Shown here: in pieces, positions 54,201 through 56,769 of the stretch
Layout of the letters: each line of letters begins with the position of its first letter
Position numbering within the stretch: position 1 is the stretch's first letter
Assembly (NCBI GenBank): GCA_964631345.1
Contig: CAZVWE010000005.1
Span: forward strand, 1-64,000
Source of the DNA: MGBC163016 sp964631345
GTDB taxonomy: Bacteria; Actinomycetota; Coriobacteriia; Coriobacteriales; Eggerthellaceae
Direction of reading: 5' to 3'
DNA length: 64,000 nucleotides
Translations under genes and position numbers: made by a program
Notes under the pieces: model-generated
What the model was told of the DNA's origin: nothing
The model's database searches: none
Seen by the model: the letters and a program-made list of their open reading frames with translations, nothing else

Positions 54201-56529
54201 TTTGGGTAAAGCCGGTTTCAGCAAACGCGCGGTAGTTGATGGTGCGCAAGCTTGAACCCATTGACATAGATGTAAGGTGAGAGCAGCCTTCAAAAGCAGA
54301 CTCACCGATGGAGCGCAGACCTTGCGGAATGGTGACTTCCTCAAGTGCAGTTTGGCCAGCGAATGCGCGGCGTGCGATGCTGGAAACCGGATATGTTACG
54401 CCTTCAACCTCAGCAGATGCTGGGATAACAAGTGTGGCCGCAAAGGTTGCACGACCTGACCAGCTGACTTCGAGGGTCATATCAGGGAGCAGAGTATACG
54501 CAAGACCCGCTGTTGCGATTGTAGCTTCAGGGGTTTCGCCTGGACGAGTGAGCTCGGTTGTGCCGTTCAGCTGTCCTGAGCCTTCGCCTTCCTCAGGTGT
54601 TTCAGTTGTGCCGGCTTCGCCTGTTGTTGCGAAGTTTGTAAAGCCAGCCTCACGCCAAGGAGCTTGGGCTTCTTCAAGGAGTACTGCTAGTTCGTCTTCT
54701 GATGCGTCAGGATTGTTGACAGCAGGATTTTGAAGAACGACTGTTGCAGCTTCAATGGTATCGTCTGCGAAAGCGCCTGGGATGTTTTGGATCTCTTCCT
54801 CTTCGCCATCTGAATTCTCAACTGTGATGAACTCAGGAGCAGCGATGGATTCGATGCTTGCCATTGAGACGATCGACTTGAGTTTGGTTTGCGCAGATGC
54901 AACAAATGCGCCTGCATCAATTGTTGTAATGTCGATGCGCTGATCGCCCGATGGAGTTGGAGCGGTCTCAGGAATGACAGTTGCGTCGCCCGATTTGGCT
55001 GCACGCCATACGACAGCTGCTGTTGTTGGATTAGCTGATGGAGGCTCAGCGATCATACGGAAGAGAAGGTCGCCTTCTGAAGTGAAGGTTGAATTTGCGC
55101 TTGAGACGTCAAATCCCGCGAGGCCTTTTGCATACACAATGCTTTCCGACATAATTGATGTTGTCTCTTCAGGGATTACGACCGTTTCCATATTAGCCGG
55201 TGTAAATACGAGCTCGGTGTAGTCCTTGCTGAAGATCGATCCCATGTAGGATGCGAAGTCTTCGGATGTTCCGTCAACCTCAATGTACTCAAGGTTGTCG
55301 AAGCAACCGAGTGCGTCAACATCTATATATGTGATTGTCTTCGAGATGAAGATCTCGGTGATTTCAGAGTTAACAGCACCTGTCATTCCCATAGCACCAG
55401 CGCCGTTGCCAATAACTGTAAGTTCGCGATCCTCATCGGTTGCGTCAACCTCAGCTGCGATTTGAGCTTGGAGAGCTGCGCGCTCACCGAGTGCAACGAC
55501 GTCATAGATGACATCATTGTTGGTGACAGTCTCAGGGATTGTGATTGATTCCAATCCACCCGTTGATTGAGTGATGCCGATGATGCCAGCTTGCGGATTG
55601 ATGCCTTTCTCCTGCGCCTGATCCGGAGTGACCACCATCATATATATGAGTCCGCCGGATTCGAAGACATCGTCGTCAGCTGTGATCGGGACAGTGCCCG
55701 TTGTTGAAGCTGAGCCAGGATCAACTAGGCGCTCTTGAATGTTGAGCATCTCCACACCATTGCGGTTGGTAGGAGTGCCTTGGGTTGCCTCATTAGGAGT
55801 GGTGCTTGGCGAGCCCTGAGTTGCGCTTGTGTCTAGCGGCACTGACTCACTAAGGATTTCAGGTGTGTTGGATGCTAGAGCGGTGCCAACACCTGTAAGA
55901 GTCATTGCGGCAGCAAGAGCTGCGGCGACTGCTGAGCGCATAACCACACGGAATGGAGTGTGCTTGCGTGCGGATTTGGTTGATTTGGTTGAGTGCGCGG
56001 ATTTCACGACCTTCGCAGACTTTGCGGCCTTGGTTGGGTGCGCAGACTTCGCGAGCTTTGCTGATTTCACGCACTTGATTGATTGTTTCGATTGCTCAGA
56101 AGATTCGGTTGAAGCGTTTGTTGCGATTGCATCAGTTGCTTCAACTGCGACGGGGAGAGTTGCATCGGACTCGACTGCGGATTCGAGCACGACAGAAGTT
56201 ACGGCCTTGACGGTCGTATCATTGGCAATTGTTTTCGCCTCGGATGCATTGTTTGCTATTTCTTCGATGGCATCCTCGGCTGTATCCTCTGTGACCTTCG
56301 TCACTGGTTTCTCATAAAGGAACTGTCTTGCATGGGCAAACGGCGCGCGGCTTTGCGGCCTTGCCTCTGCTGAAACAGCCTTTTCTGTCGTGGTGCATGT
56401 AGTACAAGACGTGGATGCACCTTTGTTGATTGCATGCTTTGCTTTCGAGAGTTTGGCGATAAGGCTTGCGCGGTGCGCTTTCAAGCCTTTGCCTGGGTTC
56501 TCAAAACCCGAGGTTTCAATGTGACTCAT
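26794..56529 (-). CDS. Giant 9,911-residue BspA-like/DUF285 and InlB-repeat surface protein
   Basis: A single open frame of 29.7 kb. Layout by approximate residues: 1-185 polar N-terminal extension with Lys/Ser/Ala repeats; 190-225 signal-type hydrophobic segment (S-A-V-A-A-A-L-A-A-A-M...A-L-A-S); 225-700 mixed region with early LRR_5 units; 700-830 typical BspA LRR_5 repeats (A-F-A-G/E-x-L-x-x-V-x-I-P); 830-1010 Ig-like (Big_2) region split by a Ser/Thr/Glu-rich insert; 1130-8330 eleven long super-modules of DUF285/26-residue bacterial surface repeats (M-F-x-x-C-x-x-L-x-x-V-x-L-x-x-x-G-T-G); 8443-9767 about twelve InlB B-repeats (Y-T-I-x-Y ... G-Y-x-F-x-G-W ... A-x-W); then a ~145-residue beta-rich end. 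No LPxTG or C-terminal membrane helix is present. AGGA sits five bases before the ATG. Likely a secreted fibre or adhesin (inference). Confidence 0.95.
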   Translation of the reverse strand: MSHIETSGFENPGKGLKAHRASLIAKLSKAKHAINKGASTSCTTCTTTEKAVSAEARPQSRAPFAHARQFLYEKPVTKVTEDTAEDAIEEIANNASEAKTIANDTTVKAVTSVVLESAVESDATLPVAVEATDAIATNASTESSEQSKQSIKCVKSAKLAKSAHPTKAAKSAKVVKSAHSTKSTKSARKHTPFRVVMRSAVAAALAAAMTLTGVGTALASNTPEILSESVPLDTSATQGSPSTTPNEATQGTPTNRNGVEMLNIQERLVDPGSASTTGTVPITADDDVFESGGLIYMMVVTPDQAQEKGINPQAGIIGITQSTGGLESITIPETVTNNDVIYDVVALGERAALQAQIAAEVDATDEDRELTVIGNGAGAMGMTGAVNSEITEIFISKTITYIDVDALGCFDNLEYIEVDGTSEDFASYMGSIFSKDYTELVFTPANMETVVIPEETTSIMSESIVYAKGLAGFDVSSANSTFTSEGDLLFRMIAEPPSANPTTAAVVWRAAKSGDATVIPETAPTPSGDQRIDITTIDAGAFVASAQTKLKSIVSMASIESIAAPEFITVENSDGEEEEIQNIPGAFADDTIEAATVVLQNPAVNNPDASEDELAVLLEEAQAPWREAGFTNFATTGEAGTTETPEEGEGSGQLNGTTELTRPGETPEATIATAGLAYTLLPDMTLEVSWSGRATFAATLVIPASAEVEGVTYPVSSIARRAFAGQTALEEVTIPQGLRSIGESAFEGCSHLTSMSMGSSLRTINYRAFAETGFTQIWLPASVTAIGGEAFANCENLERIIASGQVTTVAETALQGCTGVNILVPEQNVDESAWKSAQGLPVQNIHILSYGIDLPESTLELSVGETASLYAENATSSTPTPMSTDTTTGASQATNSSEGDQAAQDEGEGGMEVSAATERLENKLAEQQQVLDEAGITTLYSYPASDLSVTTVGTVRAYEEGESDVTVTRNLSGRPLASATRSVNVGPAKVAAVTPEEDAATDETANAERAAAEELLNNPEALEGDGVNIDAALLEVYGELVGNPYTDAVGGSWDGVTWELRENEDGVTTLVIYPNDFGGDPVVATQTGNPTDMPDLAAPWLQPHNLPNPEIINRIKVLGDKQIQLSPIEPLGNSYLFANLTGLTTVEPSDLAGLDFSTTPSLEGLFAGCTNLTSFSEKNIGTGTNASMANFFKGDSSLETVTFSANGQSIGSVNNMRYMYSGCAALTNVDMRGLGTGESMPGRWTSFGEAQTGMAKMFDGCTQIIENPDTRIIIGEYWEKVLNGFFWNRDVIDEAPQYVISAGVQVYGGPSNIDWMMRRPNTTVNNASTENVEKSFVYEGSVDLMDLAAYSNENYWIQRQYQVYPTVIENEFGDTGSEYGGIITGGRCGTSSTTTFSNSVMFTIRRTGSGSSAVTTLVIYPTARSGTLYSFTESVIAPWLGGYKDEIDQIKVYPGVNAGQSVMGLFQGMSKLKNADLTNLAITTQTKNMANMFRDCTSLQKIAVGETTEPTTRPAAGLTIGNTSKWNTNSVNNASYMFYGCTALTSVNISNFAAGGSTTTDMQYMFAECPNITSMSLSTFGTGRGSKFNYFANNSFSPTNRTLRTLTMNTVGTGDNADLSYMFYDATFLGTITDMTSVGTGRNANLSYMFANCYALSSIKGTDIGRGNGANLTGMFSNVGASTSVSHPSLSSSSPNFQINLVNLGIGGNAVLTDLFRNAYSADQYGASTGKMLTINITTTDYSKVVDAADMSYMFYNAKNVKAMDLAGLPGIGTTGNRSTAHMFDGCIRIGRVTKTTPPANIHGQNINAGNRVFLPDTWNTSRILSMEGMFANMTSMQYVAISDICRSSGVNMSYMFAGDVKLTHLMLDATSATNAASAGDLRFMFQNCTLLKVVDITGIGSGTTQGNADSYGSNNSYMYRMFYGCDRLTTKTGTAATGATSSTSAAHIYVGEGFTKIINGFFWNRSSITADPDYVLAKFTFVHVEGGPSTDDNLMQCPSIAIGPSTYKYEGKIYLQNKNALLNADVWGSRGYLHLLDYSQVADAFGDTGAFFGNILAGGYVGDRGQNRGQSVIWCIRRSGTTAGTGVLLIYPNTVDGITSGRMRSFSDAEPAPWAAPASVDSIGYADAFNRAIVYPNVTAGASLQGMFKDCTSLVNADLTNMEVTTTTTNAYAMFSGCSKIVNVVGSSDKTNMPTTASNATSGVRLAFGKTWNTSKLANTSYMFYNCAALQSVEITGPTTTPITSENLSYMFAHSRALRNVSLTNFGNGSRADLSYMFSESFMVKSGSVRNTLTLTDFGKGAGANLSYLAYKAQALHVINLTDVATNTNPNLSYAFSEAQGLTIATLTRVGTSAGANFTSCFEKGPGTNSSYMPGDTSTPAFKFTDTAIKSANMSYMFKDTFTASNIRSGSIAFLTSADTTTSASTANAYMFSGVARINTFDLRGLPQTSASLYAMFENCTALVKVTQSDTAPTEGAGNMVLPTNWNLSSVTSTSHMFAGCTALTDFSMQDVCRQQRVDMSYMFSGCTKLINCALTATDTALIGSAQDMRYMFENCAALANLDLTGIGTQNVTGNYSSFGEGYTFMYRMFTGATKLVTARGAASGTDAISISIGPKFTKVLNGFFWSRVTSTSDPEYVLQANVTVNVYGGPETIANLMPCPDAQLGTYTYKFEGKISLCDKDSLRRVGAWISRDYVDALDYSKLEDVFGDTGAAFGGIYAGGYIGDADRDNMNGESVLWAIRRNTSNGQSTLIIYPNKPDGAETGIMRAFGDMDAGAPWNSESLIAGKGYSDQFERAKVYSGVKAGTSLYGMFYGCTEVTSIDLTHLEVTTLTTNMSNMFYGATSIPSVTTQASVSLDSSTTIAEGVSITNTVNADAHVGWNTTSVTTASRMFYGCTSLKTVNMRGHFTRTNGGADLSSAFAECPNLVSASIYNVGNAASTKFDQMFYNSFASVDVNADTESELILNNVGNADNTSFTGFAQNAKYLRRLTLQDVGATGAPSGVNMSNAFSYTYSLRLATLTNVATGDGANLSNMFQFTGGYEDDYLPSPADMSFTLRNVGVGGANFASMFYYAFAAPSLNTATVSINISESGSSMYDAATYKRSTGMASMFNGSGVTRADLRGLPHAPKSVANMFQDTTHITSVANTTTAPAAGAVSLPAITSTRTSGFDMSQTSSVQAMFRGSLSLTTITLENICNVRDLQMNQFAMDCPALTDVSITDRNETTKWTPLGKNEPSASSMQYAFAGCPELTHVNLRGVGTSALRGSTSAYGPNYSGMAYLFAQTDTNPGFAPIVSENGKTNPKAEGKSPTITIGSGFKKVIDGFFWERETPTTRPLYLVAEDTEVLVYGGPQAADNLMWRPNVALTQEDVFNFEGTISFCDLNGFLAASVWVGRNYTNQLNYSRMDTVFGTTGKGFGEIYAGGFIGDPSDGLDGRSVVWVIRRDSENVGTMLIYPNHIEGKTTATMRSFGLTDATYAPWCSMTTVNGIPYFDAFKNLRIYAGVSAGTSVQGMFYGCSALTNADITNLKTTSTQNMASMFSGATALPNIRSGQSATSTNLTSEAATPAIAAGLYWNNSNFTSASTTSMNKMFYGCDALDTINISSFGTCANLDAEYMFSLCPRLKSVTLSSFGTGADAKLGYMFQESATDASLASVNVTASLSSVGTGARANMKYMFQDAHRLRTLTMSSVGTNTQADLNHMFLDTWGLTSATLTTVGSGQNANLSNMFENSGGTDNAYIGTTTSASFTLQSNTGYYAANHSYMFYNAFTATNLTSGTFVWTGSWQSSTSYRSTSMAHMMDGCARLTSVNLIQSPMGAVNMSYAFANMERIPTVQYSSSHSNGLTLTNTAAWYQSTTDRSYMFAGSGFTTANLYYMNYASAVNMAHFMDGCANATDVRFTTYSGYASNLQFAFANCPSLYRLDLSGIRNDAMQGEYNSYGIVNSYLHRMFQGSSIIATETGGAASRAANIYLGAGFTKILNGLFWSRDNASVAPTYVAASTTKFWITDGPSNINYLIVKPNASVGGKTYRLDSKIVIQSQNMLSRVRDIWTMRNYALNLDYSQMESIIGTQASGFGTITAAGFCGSEGNNSGYNNNSVVWEIRTNSSNVGTLIIRPNVSAGYNRNVYLWSFDDSQVHYSPWRGVVAADGVGYKNSFSRVKFFCGTSTSYSVYINNSNPKLRHMFDGCSNLEDVDMTNFYINYSPSSSNYADLYYMFANTKVRGFYTNQSTTGNNTTINSGCRVSTRWNTGLSYIDCSWMFYNCNNSASGGTVSIQNAFTGSYINLQYMFYENNYITNVQIGNSSSAIYSGSYQDVQYMFQGCDRLQTVNMANCLNGAYVKAQYMFAGSFTASSLLSVSTSVTMSSVGTAGGSWNKSSSSSTNENNVTNLQYMFQNCYYVHSLSLSSVGTGSYVNCNYMFTGCYGVTSLYTNYFASGSYARAQYCFRYCGYSSGYTNATSGSYTLNYTANNSAYSQYILQYACSASSLTSGTITWNNGGSMYFGTGSFQNCSKATRIDCWNMPQWYTGAYDGNNWPWLYSGNWGSYTSQSSMFSGCSSITGVRQGSSGANGYITLKSTIYFHQWLSGGRMDDTYDDGFNSWFNGCSKLTSVSIPSISTSYQITASSMFSNCSSLTSFNMQSSIGYRNFYEVSSMFSGCSSLQTFDSGNVSERWGYASRMFSGCTSMTSCTFRSGYNIQIYNMGSMFYNCRSLTNLDMRGLNNSSVSGSYYSLGSSSGMYDMFRGSSVVVANSTGSSNSPTKCYVYLGPNFTKVLNGFFWYRSDTVSPPAYMMAANTYISVNNGVSNQEYLMICPNTVIDGTRYQYSYNSSNMVYSGSYQYVWTNRGYYGGNPGTSSSWQIGASGYSVTATISGDTLTITGNGSNQRMRNFGNTTSDCAPWTITATGTTPTFTKVNFSNVVYAGYHMSYMFYGCSNLKFANMQNLRTDYCIGMDNMFRECKALTGGISQDSSEANESKGGVLLPSSFNTGNVITTMYMFYNCPGLELVRFSGQFNRSGSNFASNGTSNSTLYWGFNAQEMFYNCPKLNSVYLNNCFNGNYGWYNYAFNSCSNIKTMDLDYVGNGYMQRFQYFASGSNNITTLTMDNCGTANQSQGYRPAGTTMYYYMHNSGNTWTWDYPYTYNFSYMFSNAFRGNQLATVTLNNVGTGAYFNMRYMFTDCYSIKTLNMTNVGTNSYAAMNYMFVNCYGITTANFNTVGSGSYADMSWMFQNAVSNNSYLPNGSTLNWTLTNVGKNYSNMANMFFQAFRASNIGANSKLSWAYTSSRGNTTSMSNMFSYNSNFSISTVSSPSYTAPREVYTIPWSWRSGTDVTYYIGDSSNNGNYNSGVQNYLPNIDLRGLPAIGDSNGTYNLRDLSLQHAFEDLDSVHYIRSYAHGTTLPSGEAGQGLIFDPSWMTTSVSDMKYAFRGCKYLETVELQNWCIRSSVNTYRMFYDCDNLTSVTFSGSTSVGSSNNMEEMFYSCEKLNYIDFTAFGNGSVAGQWDKDGAWGYLGTGDTNGFKRMFYGCTKLTTKPADDLPVDQRPKIIIGPGMTKLVNGFMWSRTSIYNAPEYCLQADLEVTGGPSSNTYLLNCPNMEGFTYFGTVNLVNSTAIARRSVWILRDYYSLAINGTILGASYGDLLEGGYVGVTSTYQTPTAPSTNVSDSGTSVGWGVREDTDGTVRLVLYATDGVWGYMRSLGSKAGIGENSYAPWNQFSNYGYRIQEVVIIGTVRASGNLDHMFWGNEALTDADLTGLEVTRTGSGSLSSENTSMYQMFRDCPKITHVTNKKDVYDTWQTGVYLPDTIDTSLVSSTSYAFAGCPALEQVDLTGFNKASLNASYMFMSSFTNEDINDTADSKLTLNNFAKGASVNFRYMTDSATHLRRVEMLKSATGATCDFRYMFSNCSALTRVKLDGVASGQGADLRYMFRNVVADDDTLYPQNTWVSFEIIDAGVGGNANMSYMFYDSFKAQTLDECSEVLIAATKEDLSPISTAAYMFAAQDVTNTPNMMPNFDISGLPGLAVTSGIATSTSHMFYGCKAVKLAGYDTPNISGEEVDSGIGNSSTEEGGNSSDDEADSNTSLSENAGNAEDNTTVEDNTTGNTTEDNTTAEDNTTTGTETNEVEGNASEGVVEEPIINYCVTLPRNWDLSVVSTCDYMFAECTSLTKFETIDFITNTAPGTSLAHMFENDTALTDAIFEISNPDDPSIGNASNMTYMFSGCTILKNVNFYGIGSGSIAGQYVSGDGSPTAMLYLFKDCTALQTEATTPDETNPDEPAPETGAKITIGPSFQKVINGFFWTRNGATAEPTDILQCDVYVYGGPSTVNYLMECPRLRDDDGNITAEYKGTIRIRNQEALANTGIWSTRQYFNISIAEGLETVDSSIGGTIGYTGTYKGETYDGTSVSWNIYEDEVNPGNGTLVIYPSDRKWGLMRDWDSQIHVLADNTQEQPFPEWTPIGGTDKQEFLMYNKVIILPGVEAHGSLENMFYGCEFVTSFDMRGLITTEGTTSMHQMFAEDKALTKVSVSAPTTWDDYPNGVAGALEQTPVTGCVLPNNLLTTNVTDAGGMFTNCESLVDVTLVGFVDETGTDTGIFNAEGIQLNNMFRGAFTDTAANATSAQITLKNMGNGNNGSLMGMLQNTYIPTVTLENVGNGDHAILTYMLSGLEYTQTMTLNRVGAGADANLTYMLQNAAAKVGSARTKVRAVYELTDVGIGGGADMKFMFYNAFTSCTPNSSNTSVTQHLQSSANVSMSSRLIMKLSEGTVAKPAASLERFLACSGDLAKNVMPIMDLRGLPSISPRGDIDPSLSQFAYGLNDIRYVQRADETVSIAQWQMLLPSNWDLSSVSSMSYMFARCPYLSTVSIEDVCTNTTQGTDMSYMFMGDNRLTKVYFDVTYDEPDAVRGEGTVTHPVGSATSMTSMFERCNSLYYIDLYGIGTSKIQGQVDRDGVAYTTMRYMFKDTYRLTGTGSSTGVVSKPSTDPIKVIIGPDFTKVLNGFFRDRASTNENPTYVLKSDVDVYGGPTDYDLLMERPDQPSTFAYNNTVNLANASAIANRGIWIRRHYVNLAVQGEDIDPTPGTYVAGGWIGYQDIYERPDNPGVRISDGGTSVAWSLRTSGTGSSAKRVLTIFPTDGKWGRMRPIGSTQGTFAPWIRGAEAGINDSFTSVVVAGATDEATVRASTSLESMFFGCTKVTSIDLRNLEIGSDIGSTYQMFRGASAIQSISMQPRIIDGGAETVTGAVLPDNMSTQGLTNATFMFSEMANLRNVTIDRAFNRDNVDLSYMFMGSFSASALASASVIPEVNLTNFGGMNKFDAENPDATDCGNYANLSYMFNGCNYLKKVNLTNVAVGTGADLSSMFERAYSVRDVDLTNVGTGQGARLMRMFAEVSPLDSVPVGTSSATFVSAGTTVTFDLTEVGTGGESRLDSMFEGAFVTTNTSTAAGYGIQKLNAASYVKFALGDPEVDSEGNPIIVEPTCASLANLFSTGGKAADGKDLKGGIPALDLRGLPSPVEASGADGSLAYLLSGQDRITSVGYAENTESVAGQDGAPTVLLPSAWDLSSASTAAYAFAECDNLVDVELIDFVINEGGINIAYMFANDIKLERAVFTSTGRATSADDEAGNDNVRIGEATTLVGLFENCAQLNFADLYGIGTTDVVGTSTDGECAESGMANMFKGATLMLDEKAIYATENPNENSRPIVMIGPKFTKVLNGFFWQRASQVENPTYVLSAEVKVYGGPVDAQNLMLRPQIPTFEYMAYVDLADGDAVANRGVWVIKEYINLKIRGVVVADPTLGEVIASGYVGHTGEYDGIEYDGTSVSWAIRRDDDGVKTLQIYPTVGSSGVMRAFGSTESTLPPWSSLGAYGNIGFSNVIVNDGITCFGDLTNFLYGCDEVVYADLSGLGVGAGDGTDNGSGVKSFYQAFMGMESIASVGYEPTGTKDDPRGLVLPSNMAPGTITNTVRMFANMSKLESVDIHDFVNADDADLSYMFAGSMDNLPTGTKANVKLQSVGCGARANLSYMFANIPQLESLKLVRVGTGNYATLERFASDCPALIDIETNDFVSGSYAVLTRAFSGMASAKDDIVPAGTTVTVDILDTGIGNQVRLDYMFEGAFSAQVGENSYVTWTSQREPGRGATAEGMFYPGENQACHMPHIDISGIPGLERRSNVVPSIAYMFYGNPDIKTVGYAQTDSVILPKDVDLSVATSANYMFANCTGLEQVEFYGLCTRPEDATAYAGISLNSMFKGCTKVKSISLKSNIGVGAESLAASQAARDRLGSAYDMKYMFDGCAELTDLDMSGIGTYLIPGEFDADGVSETGMNNLFRGCSKMLTPIGQDMTTGEGEPSPTNITIGPAFTKVLNGFFWNRAIADEAPEYLINSAVYVYGGPEHQRSLMERPLVGGYTYWGQIYLADAAAKYYNSDKNEVSGGVKVWDERLYLNVASGAVTLVFHANWEHDGEVLNTVPARQIKSFRAARADDKGNIVIAGAPLNFTGMSKPTAYGWMAETKEDGSVQWYTDEACVRPADSLVGETQLTEQTIDLYCKKAEISYSIQLRSSGTTMTYNVPDTLKFVDGTYTLPDPSNVDGKGTSMMRDGYAFLGWTVGPTAPTNTLSTSYLMPNTKVGAYDGSPTASTISPTGALTGTNGAVVQIYAQWRIIPTAKFYVNGSTNLPDVSGTGTISGIVTGEPVRDADGRLRYMRAKVPEIGKHENAPDSGWCYEYDCLSASAIPSSRFETIDGTTYYMFRGIANEDIYRILKPARMTLVFSDGYGTPEATYSISYTADGETSVSLPQVQFTRPGWNFVHWEGTRYVDGVATGKVYYDNKATLTPEQVAELYKPLAIDATLTAVWEEAVYTITYGYGEGGGPAEGVTMPTTYMYKDLEAGVYIPNPVRRGYSFKGWTSSTWTTPQKDFRIPVGTYGNLTLRAEWEIIEYKISYNMAGGSWPVGNPGPTGYNTATQPVYIPQAERLGYKFVGWSGGNLGAGVVSDSVTILPGTIGNLTFTANWEVEEYTITYHLNSGSWGDVRPVEKYTIERRTFTLEKPTRPGFSFRGWTGSNGSTPRETVTIEQGSTGNLEFTANWRSEGYTITYDLDQGSWPEGTEAPTESYDVNSDPIYVPTPVRTGYRFGGWIGTGIDATGDPVMSFYIPTGSTGDRSYKAVWIPSEYKIRFNLDGGTGTVDEVTVSGAQYNTFRLELPGEDKVSRTRYFLAGWAGGVGVIDDTTTEDVVFTPDQTPTIPMLLAGGAYVDDEGYLTLYAQWASAYRAIEYHTFGGTTDAQTFYYAREGLGNEALYGANTTWQTDTSAYTFAGWYTTPEYKEEDKVESIPDTWMEPVVLYAKWTYTIHFAGNIPHTEDLDETSMPEDMEATWVPTGMYLTEEYLGKGRSAADFPGMADLWAQLPETTPEARGYTYAGTWNTRTDGKGTELKPSEVMRANLTPDKTSAVTLYAQWTANRYTIQLLPGFTPTATDKIDASTWTQDSINNVVYDSSWTVPTMRPERVTNGERGYKFIGWSKKDPSTLASGETQTVDFAPGVTVTENLASEEGATANLYAVWQYSQYAAYLITDEGSVRTDTTDISDTTLLTSSGQTSVRLPGSKKGTDALAGPLQPFERTGYTFDGWTYTDAAGTKHTINDADLPQTINLQAIGVTNLDVKAVWKAIPYTIRFLDNPNEKPDGTRPEDKVFREQSIDYASLNAIVMPGATSELQNPGSSFIGWGPTRTLGETVWSADEQLTLADLMAAVEAAGETYTEEGGKRIVNVYAQWSTRLSGTVPTAITFMIQAKDGSVIPVEASIESTTSSDLQVVSLESTAIPDGLKAIFPNGIDSEFAQIELKLKDNGTQITESVALGSTKDVSTGNLVLDACFDPTNPSVLYVTYDLGLPDILVYDQINSISEGVDISQLRYTIGLKK
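27231..31200 (-). repeat. Array of about twelve InlB B-repeats (Listeria-Bacteroides repeat)
   Basis: Each ~75-110-residue unit begins near Y-T-I-x-Y, carries a G-Y-x-F-x-G-W motif in its middle and ends L-x-A-x-W. The four units around nt 29,060-29,990 (residues ~8,850-9,160) are closest to consensus and to each other; the outer ones are more divergent. InlB B-repeats are small beta-grasp-like units in many Gram-positive adhesins. Confidence 0.88.
31437..52710 (-). repeat. Eleven-fold super-module array of DUF285/26-residue surface repeats
   Basis: Each super-module carries a hinge with consensus 'T-K-V-L-N-G-F-F-W-x-R' followed by 'Y-G-G-P'. The hinges lie near plus-strand 31437, 33378, 35533, 37633, 39848, 42191, 44570, 46546, 48649, 50636 and 52669. 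The spacing is 1.94-2.38 kb, about 650-790 residues. After the hinge each module repeats the same order: a Y-x-Y-E-G strand, an S-V-V-W-x-I-R-R strand, I-Y-P, an A-P-W segment, then 12 or more 26-residue repeats. Hinges 5 and 6 are degenerate (D-G-P and N-N-G-V). The repeats are diverged at the DNA level, so the array is old rather than recently amplified. Confidence 0.85.
38137..38385 (-). repeat. Acidic Asn-Thr-Thr repeat insertion between super-modules of the giant protein
   Basis: A low-complexity segment of about 80 residues made of N-T-T, E-D-N-T-T and similar units, with Glu/Asp/Ser/Gly clusters, interrupts one DUF285 stretch. At the DNA level it is a short-period repeat of TGTTGTCCTC-type units around 38188-38275. 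N-T-T is an N-glycosylation-like sequon and the segment is probably a disordered spacer. Confidence 0.8.
54055..54410 (-). repeat. BspA-type LRR_5 repeats near the N-terminus of the giant protein
   Basis: About five ~23-residue repeats of the type 'I-x-x-x-A-F-x-x-C-x-x-L-x-x-V-x-I-P-x-x-L' are visible (for example S-I-G-E-S-A-F-E-G-C and A-I-G-G-E-A-F-A-N-C). These belong to the leucine-rich repeat type of Bacteroides BspA-like adhesins and differ from the DUF285 repeats that follow. Confidence 0.85.
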
Positions 56530-56579
56530 GTCGATCCTAATCTTCCCCGTCGGATTGGGACCTCACGGGCGATCCGCAT
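56526..56579 (-). CDS. Candidate 17-codon leader peptide overlapping the start of the giant gene
   Basis: An ATG-started frame (MRIAREVPIRRGRLGST) ends in a TGA that overlaps the ATG of the giant gene as ATGA, the classic arrangement for translational coupling. The start codon lies at the apical loop of the leader hairpin at 56552-56597. An AAGGAGG (minus strand, 56602-56596) lies 16 nt upstream, longer than ideal, and part of it pairs into the lower stem. The peptide is arginine-rich. No known leader peptide is recognised; it may be an attenuator or coupling ORF, or chance. Confidence 0.4.
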   Translation of the reverse strand: MRIAREVPIRRGRLGST

Positions 56580-56597
56580 CGCCTAAGTCCGAATCCT
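56552..56597 (-). promoter_or_regulatory. Long leader hairpin just upstream of the giant gene
   Basis: On the minus strand GGATT-c-GGACTT-a-GGCGAT, a GCGG loop, then ATCGCC-cgtg-AGGTCC-c-AATCC. Seventeen pairs in three blocks are separated by small bulges. It ends 22 nt before the start codon and its loop carries the start codon of the candidate leader ORF. It does not match a riboswitch class that I recognise. Confidence 0.7.
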
Positions 56598-56608
56598 CCT
56601 TACAGCTA

Positions 56609-56642
56609 CTGGTGTTTCCCATCACCAGCGTGGTGAACCAGT
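56609..56642 (-). promoter_or_regulatory. Mutually exclusive hairpins in the leader of the giant gene
   Basis: On the minus strand the segment reads ACTGGT-t-CACCA-cgc-TGGTG-(9 nt)-ACCAGT. CACCA can pair with TGGTG inside an outer ACTGGT/ACCAGT stem, or CTGGTG can pair with the downstream CACCAG. The central TGGTG takes part in both, so only one form can exist at a time. Confidence 0.5.
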
Positions 56643-56664
56643 GCGTTTATACGTTGCGCGCGTT

Positions 56665-56693
56665 GCAAGCACCAGATTGATTAGGTTGCTTGC
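56665..56693 (-). promoter_or_regulatory. Further leader hairpin
   Basis: GCAAGCA and TGCTTGC are complementary with 15 nt between. It is third in the run of stem-loops between the candidate promoter and the start of the giant gene. Confidence 0.4.
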
Positions 56694-56769
56694 GTAATTG
56701 ACGCGGTGTAGTTGCGCGATTCGCTGTAAGCGATTCACGACTGACCCACATCTAGCGTCTTATGCGCGC

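Noticed and set aside
26794..56529. Giant frame as a modular NRPS/PKS or other megaenzyme
   Set aside because: No adenylation, condensation, ketosynthase or carrier motifs are present; the whole chain is surface-type repeats.
56530..56700. Known riboswitch (c-di-GMP, cobalamin, SAM, glycine and similar) upstream of the giant gene
   Set aside because: I compared the conserved core strings that I know for these classes and found none; the structure is therefore reported as unassigned.
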